Notes: generated by a model from the letters alone, not told the origin. A stretch of 50,433 nt of DNA from Burkholderiales bacterium (GCA_030833315.1 JAURHM010000002.1:65323-115755); one strand, 5' to 3'; counted from the first letter of the stretch, positions 24,565 through 33,407 are shown. Numbers and translations: made by a program.

Positions 24565-24581
24565 AATCCAAGAGGAGTTTT

Positions 24582-25538
24582 ATGATTCGCGGCACTTTCA
24601 TTGGGCTGTCTGCAGCCCTGGTATTGGCGATGCCCGTGGCGCAGGCCCAGAATTACCCCAACAAACCCGTCCGCATCATTTCCCCTTATTCCCCAGGCGG
24701 CCTCGGCGATCTGGTGCCGCGTGCGATTGCCAATGCGTTGTCGGAATCCCTGGGCCAGCAGTTCCTCGTCGACAACCGGCCTGGCGCCTCTCAGGCGATT
24801 GGCATGCAGGCGGCGGCGAAATCACCGGCGGACGGTTACACGATGGTTTACGGCAGCGTGACAAGCCTCGCGATCAATCCTGCGGTAACCAAGGATCTGC
24901 CTTACGACCCGGTCAAGGATTTCGCACCCGTTTCCCTTTGTGTGACCACGCCGCTGTTCCTGGTGGTGCATCCCTCGGTGCCGGCGAAGAACGTGAAGGA
25001 ACTGATTGCGCTGGCCAAGCGTCAGCCGGGAAAGTTGAGTTTTGCGTCAGGCGGTGCGGGTTCTTCGAACCATCTCGCGGGTGAACTTTTGAAATTGCTG
25101 GCCGGTGTGGACCTGCTGCATGTGCCGTACAAGGGCGCGGGTCCGGCGATGGTCGATGTGATGGCCGGGCATGTCGACATGATGCTGGGCGCGGCCGGTC
25201 TCGCCGAGGCCCGTGCAGGTCGCGTCAAGGTGCTGGGCGTGACCAGCGCAAAACGTTCGCCGCAGGCACCGGAATTGCCGACGCTGTCGGAAGCGGGTGT
25301 GAAGGGTTACGAGGCGACGATCTGGTTCGGCCTGCTTGCGCCCGCCGGAACGCCGCAGCAGATCGTCGGCCGCCTGTCGCAGGAAATCGGCAAGGCGCTG
25401 CAGCAGAAGACCCTGCGTGAACGTTTCAATACGGTGGATCTGACGCCGACGACGCCGGAAGGCTTTGCCGATCACATCAAACGGGAAATGCCGAAGTGGC
25501 GCAAAGTGGTCACCGAAGCCAAAATTACATCGTTATAA
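24582..25538 (+). CDS. TctC/Bug family substrate-binding protein
   Basis: A 318-residue periplasmic binding protein. Signal peptide MIRGTFIGLSAALVLAMPVAQAQ, then YPNKPVRIISPYSPGGLGDLV, VDNRPGASQAIG, KSPADGYTMVYG and hinge VPYKGAGPAMVDVMAGH. AGAGGAG stands just upstream of the ATG. It is first of a three-gene plus-strand run with the NicC-like monooxygenase and a thioesterase. Context suggests it captures the aromatic or N-heterocyclic acid that the monooxygenase attacks; this is inference. Confidence 0.93.
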   Translation: MIRGTFIGLSAALVLAMPVAQAQNYPNKPVRIISPYSPGGLGDLVPRAIANALSESLGQQFLVDNRPGASQAIGMQAAAKSPADGYTMVYGSVTSLAINPAVTKDLPYDPVKDFAPVSLCVTTPLFLVVHPSVPAKNVKELIALAKRQPGKLSFASGGAGSSNHLAGELLKLLAGVDLLHVPYKGAGPAMVDVMAGHVDMMLGAAGLAEARAGRVKVLGVTSAKRSPQAPELPTLSEAGVKGYEATIWFGLLAPAGTPQQIVGRLSQEIGKALQQKTLRERFNTVDLTPTTPEGFADHIKREMPKWRKVVTEAKITSL

Positions 25539-25562
25539 CTATTTGTTTATATTAAATATTTT

Positions 25563-26711
25563 ATGAAACATCTCTCGATCGCCATTGTCGGCGCCGGTAT
25601 CGGTGGTCTCGCTGCAGCAACGCTGCTGCGTCGCGCGGGTCATGACGTGCATGTTTTTGAGCAGGCTGCACAGTTCGCGCGCGTCGGCGCCGGCATCCAG
25701 ATGGCGCCCAATGCGATGAAGGTATTGCGCCTGCTCGGTGTCGAAGAACAGCTGGTGAACAAGGCCTTCCAGGCGGACTACGCCTTGAGCCGTGCATGGG
25801 ATACGGGTGAACCGAGCAGTGAACTGCCGCTGGGTGAATCGGTGGCGAAGGAGTTCGGTGCGCCTTACCTGTTCCTGCATCGCGCCGATCTGCATGCCGC
25901 ACTAGCGTCGTTGGTGCCTTCGGACCACGTGCACCTGAACATGAAGCTGAAGTTTTTTGACCAGAAGGCGAACGGCGTCGATCTGCATTTCACCAACGGC
26001 GTGATGATCAAGGCCGACGCGGTGATCGGTGCCGACGGTGTGCATTCACTGATCCGCGAACAGATGCTCGGACCGGAAAAGCCGCGCTTCACTGGCAGGG
26101 TGGCCTATCGCACGACCTTCCCTGCATCGCGCATCAAAGGTGTAACGATGGCACCGGTGCGCACCAAGTGGTGGGGTGCCGACCGGCATATGGTGGTGTA
26201 CTTCGTCAAGCGCAACCGTGATGAACTGTATTTCGTCACCTCGGTACCGGAGAGGGCGGAGTGGATGACGCCGGAGTCATGGTCGGCGAAGGGTGATCTG
26301 GAAGAACTGCGCGCTGCGTATGCGGGCTTTCATCCGGAAGTGCAGGCGATTTTGCAGGCCTGCCCCGAAGTCTATAAATGGGCGCTGTTCGAACGCGATC
26401 CGCTGCCGCGCTGGTCGGAAGGCCGCATCGCGCTGCTCGGCGATGCCTGTCATCCGATGACGCCCTACATGGCGCAGGGTGCAGCCTCGGCACTGGAAGA
26501 TGCCGCGATCCTGTCGCGTGTGCTGACCGGTGTCGAAGCCGACGGGCTTGCAGCGGCATTCAAGCTGTACGAAGCGATCCGCAAGCCGCGCGCCTCGGCG
26601 ATCCAGGCGGGCTCCAGCGCCAACACCTGGTTGAAGGGAAAAACGGACCCTTCCTGGGTGTATGGCTACGATTCAACAACCGTGCCGCTGCGCGAACCGG
26701 AAGCGGCGTGA
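25563..26711 (+). CDS. FAD-dependent aromatic hydroxylase, NicC-like
   Basis: A 382-residue class A flavoprotein monooxygenase. Seen: IAIVGAGIGGLAAATLLRRAG (dinucleotide-binding GxGxxG, quoted to residue ~25), the DG motif in VIGADGVHSLIREQ, and the GD motif LLGDACHPMTPYMAQGA. The length, VKWW-like TKWWGADRHMVVYF and C-terminal SANTWLKGKTDPSWVYGYD resemble 6-hydroxynicotinate 3-monooxygenase NicC; salicylate or 3-hydroxybenzoate hydroxylases are the alternatives. It would use NAD(P)H and O2 to hydroxylate, perhaps decarboxylate, an aromatic acid. It starts 24 bases after the Bug stop and overlaps the next gene by GTGA. Other nic genes are absent from the window. Confidence 0.88.
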   Translation: MKHLSIAIVGAGIGGLAAATLLRRAGHDVHVFEQAAQFARVGAGIQMAPNAMKVLRLLGVEEQLVNKAFQADYALSRAWDTGEPSSELPLGESVAKEFGAPYLFLHRADLHAALASLVPSDHVHLNMKLKFFDQKANGVDLHFTNGVMIKADAVIGADGVHSLIREQMLGPEKPRFTGRVAYRTTFPASRIKGVTMAPVRTKWWGADRHMVVYFVKRNRDELYFVTSVPERAEWMTPESWSAKGDLEELRAAYAGFHPEVQAILQACPEVYKWALFERDPLPRWSEGRIALLGDACHPMTPYMAQGAASALEDAAILSRVLTGVEADGLAAAFKLYEAIRKPRASAIQAGSSANTWLKGKTDPSWVYGYDSTTVPLREPEAA

Positions 26712-27166
26712 AAGAAACCGCGTTTCAGGACCTGATCCCCGACAACCATTGTTATGGTTGCGGGCCGCATAACAAGCAGGGCCTGCGCATCAAGAGTTAT
26801 TGGGATGGTGAAGAAGCGGTTTCGACGTTTACACCGCAGCCCTTCCACATGGCCGGGCCGACCGATGTGCTCAACGGCGGCATTATCGGTACGGTGATCG
26901 ACTGCCACTGTATCTGCACCGCGTTTGCCGATGCCTATCGCCGCGAAGGCCGTGCCATCGGTTCCGATCCGCAGCTCTGGTATGCAACGGCCTCGATGAA
27001 AGTCGATTACCTGAAACCGACGCCGATTGACCAGCCGCTGATGCTCCGCGCCAAGGTGCTAGAAGCCGGCCCGAAAAAAACACGCATTAGCTGTTCACTG
27101 TATGCCGGCGGACAGGAATGCGCACGGGGTAATGTGCTGGCGGTGCGGGTGCCCCGGAAGCACTAG
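26708..27166 (+). CDS. PaaI family hotdog thioesterase
   Basis: A 152-residue protein from GTG 26708, which overlaps the TGA of the monooxygenase (GTGA), so the two are translationally coupled. Seen: NHCYGCGPHNKQGLRIKSYW (the common N-terminal CxxCG...GL segment), GPTDVLNGGIIGTVIDCHC (hotdog helix), and SMKVDYLKPTPIDQPLMLRA. It would hydrolyse an acyl-CoA. A longer frame begins at 26378 inside the monooxygenase in another phase and is rejected. It is the second PaaI-like gene in this region; the two differ in sequence. Confidence 0.87.
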   Translation: MKETAFQDLIPDNHCYGCGPHNKQGLRIKSYWDGEEAVSTFTPQPFHMAGPTDVLNGGIIGTVIDCHCICTAFADAYRREGRAIGSDPQLWYATASMKVDYLKPTPIDQPLMLRAKVLEAGPKKTRISCSLYAGGQECARGNVLAVRVPRKH

Positions 27167-27185
27167 GCGGCTCTGCGGGGTACTG

Positions 27186-27602
27186 CTAGTGCATCAATAC
27201 GTCGAGGCCGATTTTCGCCAGTGCCTCATCAAGATGGCCGCCGTTATAACCGCCGACACCGATGCCGCCGAGCAGCACACCGTCTTTTTTGATTACCAGT
27301 CCGCCCTGCATTCCGGTTAACTGCAGATCGCCCATCTCGCTGATGCTGCGACCCTGTTCCTTGAGCTTCTGACCGTTGGTTCCGGTATCGGTGGCCATGA
27401 CGGCGGCGGTGTAGGCCTTGCGGATCGCGTGGCGGCGGCTGAACAGCCGCAATGCACCGGTTTGCGTGTAAGCGAGCAGGTTGCCGGCGCTGTCGACAAT
27501 GGCGATGGCGACCACGTCGTCCGGGGTTTGCAGGGCCTTGTCGGTCATCGCCTGCATAGCGGCATGGACACGGGCAATGGGCGGTGCGGAGTGGTCGGAC
27601 AT
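27186..27602 (-). CDS. GlcG/HbpS family (DUF336) heme-binding-like protein
   Basis: A 138-residue single-domain protein of the GlcG/HbpS group: AIAIVDSAGNLLAYTQTGAL, HAIRKAYTAAVMA, GLVIKKDGVLLGGIGVGGYNG and the final DEALAKIGLDVL. The family forms octamers; HbpS binds heme, while many members sit in organic-acid catabolic operons (GlcG in the glycolate operon) without a defined role. No signal peptide. It is followed 22 bases later by, or preceded in transcription by, the Bug gene at 27625; they are co-oriented, Bug first. Confidence 0.88.
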   Translation of the reverse strand: MSDHSAPPIARVHAAMQAMTDKALQTPDDVVAIAIVDSAGNLLAYTQTGALRLFSRRHAIRKAYTAAVMATDTGTNGQKLKEQGRSISEMGDLQLTGMQGGLVIKKDGVLLGGIGVGGYNGGHLDEALAKIGLDVLMH

Positions 27603-27624
27603 GGATGTTCCTTAACGGGATTGT

Positions 27625-28587
27625 TCAGCGGTCAATCTGGATGTTGGCGGCTTTGACAACCTTGCGCCACTTTTCGATGTCATTGCGGATGTAGTCGGTG
27701 AACTCATCGATGCTCATCGTCAGCGGATCGGCGCCGACCGACAGCAGGCGGTCGCGTACGGACGGCGTGTTGACCGTCTTGATGATGGCGTCATGCAGCT
27801 TGAGAGCAATATCGCGCGGCACCTTGGCCTGGGTCAGCAGGCCGTAGTAGTTGAGCATGTTGACGTTTTCGAAGCCCTGTTCCTTGGTCGACGGAATGTC
27901 GGGGAAATGCGGTGAACGCTGCGCGGCCGCTACAGCAATGGCTTTGACGCGACCGGCCTTCACATAAGGGGAAATCACCGGCAGGTCGACAAACATGCCC
28001 TGGATCTGGCCGGAGACGACGTCGATGGTCGCCGGGCCCGCGCCTTTGTAAACTACATGGGTGATCTTGATGTTGGCTTCGGCCATCAGCATTTCGAGGC
28101 CGAGGTGCAGCGTGCCGCCGGTACCGGCAGAACCGAAGGCAATCTGGTTGGGGCGCGATTTTGCCAGTGCAACGAAGTCCTTCAGCCCTTTTACCGGCAG
28201 CGACGGGTGCACGACGATCAGGCTGCCGGTGGTCATCACCGGCGACAGCGGCAGCATGTCGCGCAGCGTGTCGTAGGGCGGCTTGCCGTAGGTCACCATA
28301 TTGATCGAGGTCACACTGGCGGTGGTCATCAGCAGCGTGTGGCCGTCGGCGGGGGAGCGGATCATGGTTTCCGCACCGATGGTGCCGTTGGCGCCGCCGC
28401 GGTTATCCACAACAATGGGCTGGCCGAGCAGTTCGGTCATCCGCGGGCCGATGTTGCGCGCCGTGATGTCGGCCGGGCCGCCGGCGGCGAAGGGGACAAC
28501 GATGCGGATCGGCCGCGTCGGGAAATTCTGTGCAAATGCAGTGGCACTGGCGAGCAAGGCTGCGGCCAGCAGGAAACAGCGTCTCAT
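27625..28587 (-). CDS. TctC/Bug family substrate-binding protein
   Basis: A 320-residue periplasmic binding protein from ATG 28587 (MRRCFLLAAALLASATAFAQ); GGGAGG lies four bases upstream. A longer frame to 28623 adds 12 residues without support. Features: FPTRPIRIVVPFAAGGPADIT (APGG reads AAGG), DNRGGANGTIG, RSPADGHTLLM and hinge VVYKGAGPATIDVVSGQ. It is transcribed ahead of the GlcG-like gene. The ligand is unknown. Confidence 0.92.
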   Translation of the reverse strand: MRRCFLLAAALLASATAFAQNFPTRPIRIVVPFAAGGPADITARNIGPRMTELLGQPIVVDNRGGANGTIGAETMIRSPADGHTLLMTTASVTSINMVTYGKPPYDTLRDMLPLSPVMTTGSLIVVHPSLPVKGLKDFVALAKSRPNQIAFGSAGTGGTLHLGLEMLMAEANIKITHVVYKGAGPATIDVVSGQIQGMFVDLPVISPYVKAGRVKAIAVAAAQRSPHFPDIPSTKEQGFENVNMLNYYGLLTQAKVPRDIALKLHDAIIKTVNTPSVRDRLLSVGADPLTMSIDEFTDYIRNDIEKWRKVVKAANIQIDR

Positions 28588-28680
28588 GACTCCTCCCATG
28601 GAGTGGTTTGTTATTGCATCCATTATAGGTCGGCGCAGTGAATTGTCGCGACACCGCCGTGGCGCTTTATCATCCTGTTC

Positions 28681-29454
28681 ATGAAGACGAACCTGGGTCT
28701 GAAGTGGATGCGGATGCTGCAGTGGGCCTGTGCCCTGTGGCTGTCAGTTGCGGCGATGTTTGCGGCGGCTGCAGAGGCGCCGGTCGATCCCGACCGCCGT
28801 GTTGAAACGGTAACGCTCGACAATGGGGAGATTTCACGCACCTTCCAGGGCACGCTGCGCGGCCGAGAGTATATCGATTTCCAGATTGCTGCCGGTGCGG
28901 AGCAGCGCCTCGGCGTGACGCTGAAGCGCGGTAATGCCATGAATTATTTCAAGATTATGGCGCCGGGTGCGAATGAGGCACTGCTCATCGGCAGCACCTT
29001 AGGCCATCAGGCCCGGCGCATACTTGCCGCCGACGGTGTCTACACCATCCGCCTGTACCTGATGCGTGCCGCAGCGCGTCGCAACGAACACAGCGACTAT
29101 GAGCTGAACATCGCGCTGGACGGCAAATCGCTGCTGCCGTTGTCGTCGACCAAGGATGCGCTGGTTCTCGGAACGCCCTACCACGCGACAGCCACCATCA
29201 GCTGCCAGCGCGGTGAAGCACTACCCGCGCGCTGTGATGCCAACGTGATCTGCCGCGGGCAGGGCGGAACCGGCACGGTTGTAGTGGTCTGGCCCGGCGG
29301 CTTTAAGCGCAATCTGTTGTTTGTGAAGTTGCAGCCCATGGCGTCCGATTCACGCGAGGCCATGACTTATACCCGCGAGGGTGATGTCACCGCAGTGAGC
29401 CTGGGCAAGGGGGAGCGCTTCGAAATTCCCGATGCACTGGTGGCCGGCGGCTAA
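28681..29454 (+). CDS. secreted PliG-like (g-type lysozyme inhibitor-like) protein
   Basis: A 257-residue protein with a signal peptide (MLQWACALWLSVAAMFAAAAEAP). Residues ~45-140 form a beta-sandwich-like domain with GEISRTFQGTLRGREYIDFQ, GVTLKRGNAMNYFKIM and IRLYLMRAAARRNEHSDYEL. That last segment is typical of inhibitor of g-type lysozyme (PliG) and related periplasmic domains. A further ~110 residues with three Cys (SCQRGEALPARCDANVICRG) follow. It probably acts in the periplasm against lysozymes or in envelope protection; the family assignment is by motif only. It stands alone, divergent from a Bug gene. Confidence 0.65.
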   Translation: MKTNLGLKWMRMLQWACALWLSVAAMFAAAAEAPVDPDRRVETVTLDNGEISRTFQGTLRGREYIDFQIAAGAEQRLGVTLKRGNAMNYFKIMAPGANEALLIGSTLGHQARRILAADGVYTIRLYLMRAAARRNEHSDYELNIALDGKSLLPLSSTKDALVLGTPYHATATISCQRGEALPARCDANVICRGQGGTGTVVVVWPGGFKRNLLFVKLQPMASDSREAMTYTREGDVTAVSLGKGERFEIPDALVAGG

Positions 29455-29475
29455 GCAATCCCTTGATGAGCAGGT

Positions 29476-30138
29476 TCAGGAGGCCGTGCGCAAGTAACTG
29501 AACAGCTGACCGCGGGAGTCGGGCATCCCAAGGGAATTCGCCATCGGCATCGATTTTGCGCTTCGCTCAAAGCCCAGATCGTTCATCCGTGTGCTGAACG
29601 GACTGACGTAGCCGCGTCCGGGATCGGCGATCAGCACCTGCGAGGCGGGATGCGCATGCAGGGCGATAAAACCGGCGAGCAGTTCGGCATGGTCGCGTTC
29701 ATAGAGCAGGTCGCTACCGACGATGAGGTCGAAACGGCCAAGCAACGGGTTAGGTCCCAGCCACGGCGCGGTGCGGAAAATCAGCGCCGGCAATGCGTTT
29801 AATGCGACGTTGTGCTGTAAAAAGGCTTCCGCCAGCGGATGGTGATCGCAGGCGGTGATGTCGGCACCGCGCCGGGCGAGCACGAGACTGGTGAGCGCGA
29901 TGCCGCAGCCGAGTTCAAGAATGCTTTTGCCGGCAATCGGAAATTGACTCATTTCTTCCGCCAGTGCCAGGCCTGCCGGCCACACCACGCCGAACAGCGG
30001 CCACGAGGCCGGTGAAATGCCGGCGCGTTCCGCGGTGCCGTCGGGATCGGAAAACTGCTGGCGGTTGAGCAGCGAGCGGATACGGAAGTCGCTGCCGCCG
30101 ATGCGATGGATAACGGTCTCGACTTCGTAACCAGGCAC
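29476..30138 (-). CDS. class I SAM-dependent methyltransferase
   Basis: About 220 residues from GTG 30138 (VPGYEVETVIHRIGG); the frame is open to 30264 and the start is uncertain. Seen: WPLFGVVWPAGLALAEEMS before the SAM motif I ILELGCGIALTSLVLARRGAD, motif II-like ACDHHPLAEAFLQHN, and DLIVGSDLLYERDH, a pattern like the METTL/Nnt1-type protein methyltransferases. It would be cytoplasmic. It is convergent with the PliG-like gene. The methyl acceptor is unknown. Confidence 0.82.
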   Translation of the reverse strand: MPGYEVETVIHRIGGSDFRIRSLLNRQQFSDPDGTAERAGISPASWPLFGVVWPAGLALAEEMSQFPIAGKSILELGCGIALTSLVLARRGADITACDHHPLAEAFLQHNVALNALPALIFRTAPWLGPNPLLGRFDLIVGSDLLYERDHAELLAGFIALHAHPASQVLIADPGRGYVSPFSTRMNDLGFERSAKSMPMANSLGMPDSRGQLFSYLRTAS

Positions 30139-30308
30139 AGGGCGCTCTCGGTGAAGTCGGGGCCGCCGGAATTGGCAGCAGGGACAGCGGGGTGAACCGC
30201 GTTTGTGCAGTGTACTCGCAATGGCAACTTGTTGCCGGTGGTGTTGTTGCGGAGCGGGAAGCATTACATTAGGACTATTAGGACGTCGTTCAACCAGAGC
30301 GGGGTTTC

Positions 30309-30857
30309 ATGTCATTTTTGAAGCGTAGCGGCAGGATACTGCTGCAACTGGCCACTTTTTTTGTGCTGATGATCGTGTTGTCAAAGGCGACTACCTTTGT
30401 CACGGCTGAGCGATATGCGGGCGTCGGCGAGCCCAATCGACTGTTTCCGCTGGTCGCCGTGCCGCAGCCGGGCGACGAAGCGACGGCGAAATACCAGATG
30501 CTGCGCTGGGTTGCGCTGCGCAACCTCACGCCGGCGCCGCGCTTCAAGCTGCCGGAAGCGGCAGGCCGCTTTACCCTGCCGGTGGTCAAGGGCTTTGAGC
30601 CTGTGGTCGAGTTCAGCAGTGCCGCAGAAGCGGACGGCCGTCAGCGCATCGCGGTAACGATGACCGATGACGATTACGTACTGTATTCGACCTATCTCAC
30701 CGACGGCACGAATATCACCCCGGTGAATTTCCGCATCTGGGGACCGTCATCGATGCTGCTGGCATTGATTCCGTCCGTGGTGTTGACCTGGGCGTTCAGC
30801 CGCATGGTCGCGTGGTGGTGGCCCCGGCGCCGTCCGGCTGATCGGAAGACACACTGA
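30309..30857 (+). CDS. small two-helix membrane protein, unknown
   Basis: A 182-residue protein I do not recognise. A membrane helix near residues 10-32 (ILLQLATFFVLMIVLSKA), a ~110-residue middle domain likely outside the membrane on one side (GVGEPNRLFPLVAVPQPGDE onward, ending with DDDYVLYSTYLTDG), and a second helix near 150-172 (LLALIPSVVLTWAFSRMVAW) followed by a basic tail. The ATG at 30309 has a GAGCGGGG-like region upstream. Neighbours give no functional hint. Confidence 0.65.
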   Translation: MSFLKRSGRILLQLATFFVLMIVLSKATTFVTAERYAGVGEPNRLFPLVAVPQPGDEATAKYQMLRWVALRNLTPAPRFKLPEAAGRFTLPVVKGFEPVVEFSSAAEADGRQRIAVTMTDDDYVLYSTYLTDGTNITPVNFRIWGPSSMLLALIPSVVLTWAFSRMVAWWWPRRRPADRKTH

Positions 30858-30914
30858 ACACTGCATATGCCGTATCAGGGGCCGTGCGCTGCGACAGCCG
30901 TTTGGTCCTTTCAA

Positions 30915-30946
30915 AGCCGATGATGCTTTTGAGCGGCCTATCGGCT
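30915..30946 (-). terminator. weak hairpin after the zinc-ribbon gene
   Basis: AGCCGAT (30915-30921) and ATCGGCT (30940-30946) can pair around an 18-base loop at the end of the zinc-ribbon gene; on the minus strand TTTGAAAGG follows. The T-run is short, so this is tentative. Confidence 0.25.
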
Positions 30947-31365
30947 GGATATTTCGCTCAGCTTCATGCTGGACCATGGCGGCAAGGCCGAGAGAAAACC
31001 CTGATCTGCGCGCACGGCCTGGAATCCTGTGGCCGCGACATGCAGTCGCCATGCGATAACCAGGTCGACAAAACCGGCCAGCAGAAGCGCTCCGGCGACC
31101 AGGATGCCGAAACTGGAGTAAACGAAGGGCGCGGCAATAAAGGTGATGATGCCGAAAATACCGATGGACTTGGGCAGACGATTGCGCGTCGCGGTGCAGT
31201 TGCCGCACATTGGCGGCTTGACGTCGCCATCCGGATCGGGCAACTCGGGAACTTCACTATCGGCTAGGGCGACGCCGCACCAGATGCAAAGCCGGTGAAC
31301 CGGTGGCGATGGCGTTCGACCACCACGTATTTTTCAATGCGATAAATGCCGGCCGTACCGGACAA
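30938..31365 (-). pseudogene. zinc-ribbon membrane protein split by an 8-bp duplication
   Basis: Two reading frames join into one sensible protein if one 8-bp unit is removed. The 5' part, from TTG 31365 (GAAGGG upstream), reads SGTAGIYRIEKYVVVERHRHR and then shifts frame at CCGGTGAACCGGTG (31292-31305, plus strand). The 3' part reads LCIWCGVALADSEVPELPD, PPMCGNCTATRN, two membrane helices (IGIFGIITFIAAPFVYSSFG; LVAGALLLAGFVDLVIAW) and ends at 30938. Without the extra CCGGTGAA the protein would have paired CxxC motifs (a zinc ribbon) before two helices, ~140 residues. A fragment could still start at TTG 31243. It is a recent frameshift, a sequencing or assembly error, or a slippage-switchable gene. 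Function unknown. Confidence 0.65.
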
Positions 31366-31456
31366 AATCAAACCCTTCGCAAACCAATCGATGAAAATGA
31401 TGAGTCACGCCAAATTACTGCAGCATGACCTACATCCATAAACAGCTTGGCAACGC

Positions 31457-32659
31457 TCAGTTGAATGCCGACAGTCCGGTCTGGGCGCGGCCGAGCACCA
31501 GTGCGTGGATGTCGTGGGTGCCTTCCAGTGTATTGACGGTTTCCAGATTGAGCATGTGACGGATCACCGGGAATTCGTCGGAGATGCCGTTGCCGCCGAG
31601 CATGTCGCGGGCGGCGCGGGCGATTTCCAGCGCCTTACCGGTGGAGTTGCGCTTGAGTAGCGACACCATTTCCGGGGTTGCGAGGCCCTGGTCGCGCAGA
31701 CGGCTTACATGCAGGCAGGCGAGCAGACCGAGGGCGATTTCAGACTGCATGTCGGCAAGTTTTTTCTGGATCAGCTGGTTTGCGGCCACGGGCTTGCCGA
31801 ATTGTTTGCGGTCCATGGTGTACTGGCGCGCGGTATGCCAGCAAGCTTCAGCAGCGCCGAGCGCACCCCAGCAGATCACGAAACGCGCGTTGTTGAGACA
31901 GCCGAAAGGGCCTTTGAGGCCCGATATATTAGGCAGCAGATTGGCTTCCGGCACGAACACGTTGTCCATGACGATTTCACCGGTGGGCGAGGCACGCACC
32001 GAGAATTTGCCTTCGATCTTGCGCGTGGACAGCCCTTCCATGCCGCGCTCCAGGATAAAACCGCGGATCACGCCGCCGTCATCCTTGGCCCAGATGATCA
32101 TGATGTCGGCGATCGGCGCGTGGGTGATCCATAACTTGCTGCCGGTCAGCCGGTAACCGCCGGGGACGCCGCGTGCGCGCGTGCGCATGCTGCCGGGGTC
32201 GGAGCCGTGGTCGGGCTCGGTCAGTCCGAAACAGCCGAGCAGTTCGCCGGTAACCATTTTCGGCAGATATTTCCGGCGCTGTTCTTCGCTGCCGTAGGCA
32301 TAGATCGGCGTCATTGCCAGCCCGCCCTGTACCCCGACCGCCGAGCGGAAGGCGGTGTCGACACGTTCGAGTTCACGCATGATCAGACCGTAGGCGACAT
32401 AACCGATGCCGGCGCAGCCATAACCCTGCAGCGGTGCACCGAGAAAACCCATCGCGCCCATTTCCAGCATCACTTCACGGTCGAAGGACTCGTTGCGGTT
32501 CCAGTCGCGGATGCGCGGTGCGAGTTTCTCCTGTGCATACTGACGCGCGGCGTCGCGGACCATGCGTTCTTCGTCGCTGAGCTGGGCCTCGATCAACAGC
32601 GGGTCGTCCCACTGGAAGTGACCGCCGGTCAGCGTGACGGATTGGCGGTCTTCAGCCAT
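31457..32659 (-). CDS. gcdH: glutaryl-CoA dehydrogenase
   Basis: A 400-residue FAD enzyme that oxidises and decarboxylates glutaryl-CoA to crotonyl-CoA, feeding electrons to ETF. Seen: [20 protein letters not shown] at the N-terminus, [15 protein letters not shown], the binding-pocket Arg region in GSMRTRA, and [17 protein letters not shown] with the catalytic Glu. These are diagnostic of GcdH among acyl-CoA dehydrogenases. Last gene of the minus-strand run starting at 36756, 21 bases after an outer-membrane protein gene. The usual partners (glutarate CoA-transferase, LysR-type gcdR) are not adjacent. The 91-bp gap 31366-31456 holds nothing I recognise. Confidence 0.93.
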   Translation of the reverse strand: MAEDRQSVTLTGGHFQWDDPLLIEAQLSDEERMVRDAARQYAQEKLAPRIRDWNRNESFDREVMLEMGAMGFLGAPLQGYGCAGIGYVAYGLIMRELERVDTAFRSAVGVQGGLAMTPIYAYGSEEQRRKYLPKMVTGELLGCFGLTEPDHGSDPGSMRTRARGVPGGYRLTGSKLWITHAPIADIMIIWAKDDGGVIRGFILERGMEGLSTRKIEGKFSVRASPTGEIVMDNVFVPEANLLPNISGLKGPFGCLNNARFVICWGALGAAEACWHTARQYTMDRKQFGKPVAANQLIQKKLADMQSEIALGLLACLHVSRLRDQGLATPEMVSLLKRNSTGKALEIARAARDMLGGNGISDEFPVIRHMLNLETVNTLEGTHDIHALVLGRAQTGLSAFN

Positions 32660-32680
32660 GTTGTTCCCCTGGCAGGATTA

Positions 32681-33391
32681 TTACAGGAAGGGCACGGAAA
32701 GCAGGCGCAGGCCGACTGAAAACCAGCGCGGGTCATGTTTGTCGCCGTATTGGTTGCCGTAGGTGGTGTCGACTTGCACATGGTTGGGAATAATCCAGAA
32801 TCGCAAGCCCAGCTGGTATGAAGCATTGACGCGGGTCTCACCGAAAGTTTCGGCAATCAGGTAAACGCGCGGCGTGATCATGGTTTCGGAGCCGAGACCC
32901 CAGGTTGCCCTTGCCTTGTTCTCATCGCGCACATGGCGTACCCCGGTGTTGGTGTGCAGAACCACGCGGTCGTCGGCGAACGAAATACTGACCGGCAGGT
33001 TGAAGTACGGGTCACCGAGCGTGCGGCCGTTTTGCGCTGCCGGGTGCGCGGCATAACCGGCGGAGAACGCCACGCCGTAGCCGTTGGTGTTGAGCGGCTT
33101 CAGCAGTGTCTTGCCCTGAAGGATGATGTCGGATGTTTTGCTGCCGGTGGCGTCGGCATTGCGAGAACCACCGAGCGTCATCTCGAGATTGCCGGTGAAA
33201 TTGCAGGCTGGCAGTGCCCAGTATTCGCGGCTGCCCTGGTTGGTGCGTACCCAGGATTCGACCTGGCAGGCGTAGGAATCAACGGTGCGGGCGTCGTCGG
33301 TATTCATTGGCCGCGCCGGATAGGCAGCTGCCGGATTGAGCAGCAGCGCGGCGATCCAGATTGCGAAAGGGCGTTGCAGGTGACGGTTCAT
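32681..33391 (-). CDS. putative outer-membrane beta-barrel protein
   Basis: A 236-residue exported protein: signal peptide FAIWIAALLLNPAAAYPARP, then alternating short strands with aromatic girdles (GYGVAFSAGYAAHP, PYFNLPVSISFADDRVVLHT, ASYQLGLRFWIIPNHVQVD) and a C-terminal strand WFSVGLRLLSVPFL of outer-membrane type. Two Cys near the N-terminus (YACQVESW, PACNFTG) may form a disulfide. I do not recognise a named family; it resembles uncharacterised MipA/transporter-like barrels. It lies between a DUF3530-like hydrolase and gcdH, 17 and 21 bases away, and is probably co-transcribed. Confidence 0.65.
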   Translation of the reverse strand: MNRHLQRPFAIWIAALLLNPAAAYPARPMNTDDARTVDSYACQVESWVRTNQGSREYWALPACNFTGNLEMTLGGSRNADATGSKTSDIILQGKTLLKPLNTNGYGVAFSAGYAAHPAAQNGRTLGDPYFNLPVSISFADDRVVLHTNTGVRHVRDENKARATWGLGSETMITPRVYLIAETFGETRVNASYQLGLRFWIIPNHVQVDTTYGNQYGDKHDPRWFSVGLRLLSVPFL

Positions 33392-33407
33392 CCCGGATTC
33401 CGGTTGG

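Noticed and set aside
24407-24601. N-terminal extension of the thioesterase at 23954
   Set aside because: It runs into the divergent Bug gene and promoter; ATG 24406 starts just before the hotdog domain.
26378-26707. Upstream extension of the thioesterase at 26708
   Set aside because: It lies in another frame of the monooxygenase; the GTG at 26708 overlaps the previous stop and begins at the conserved segment.
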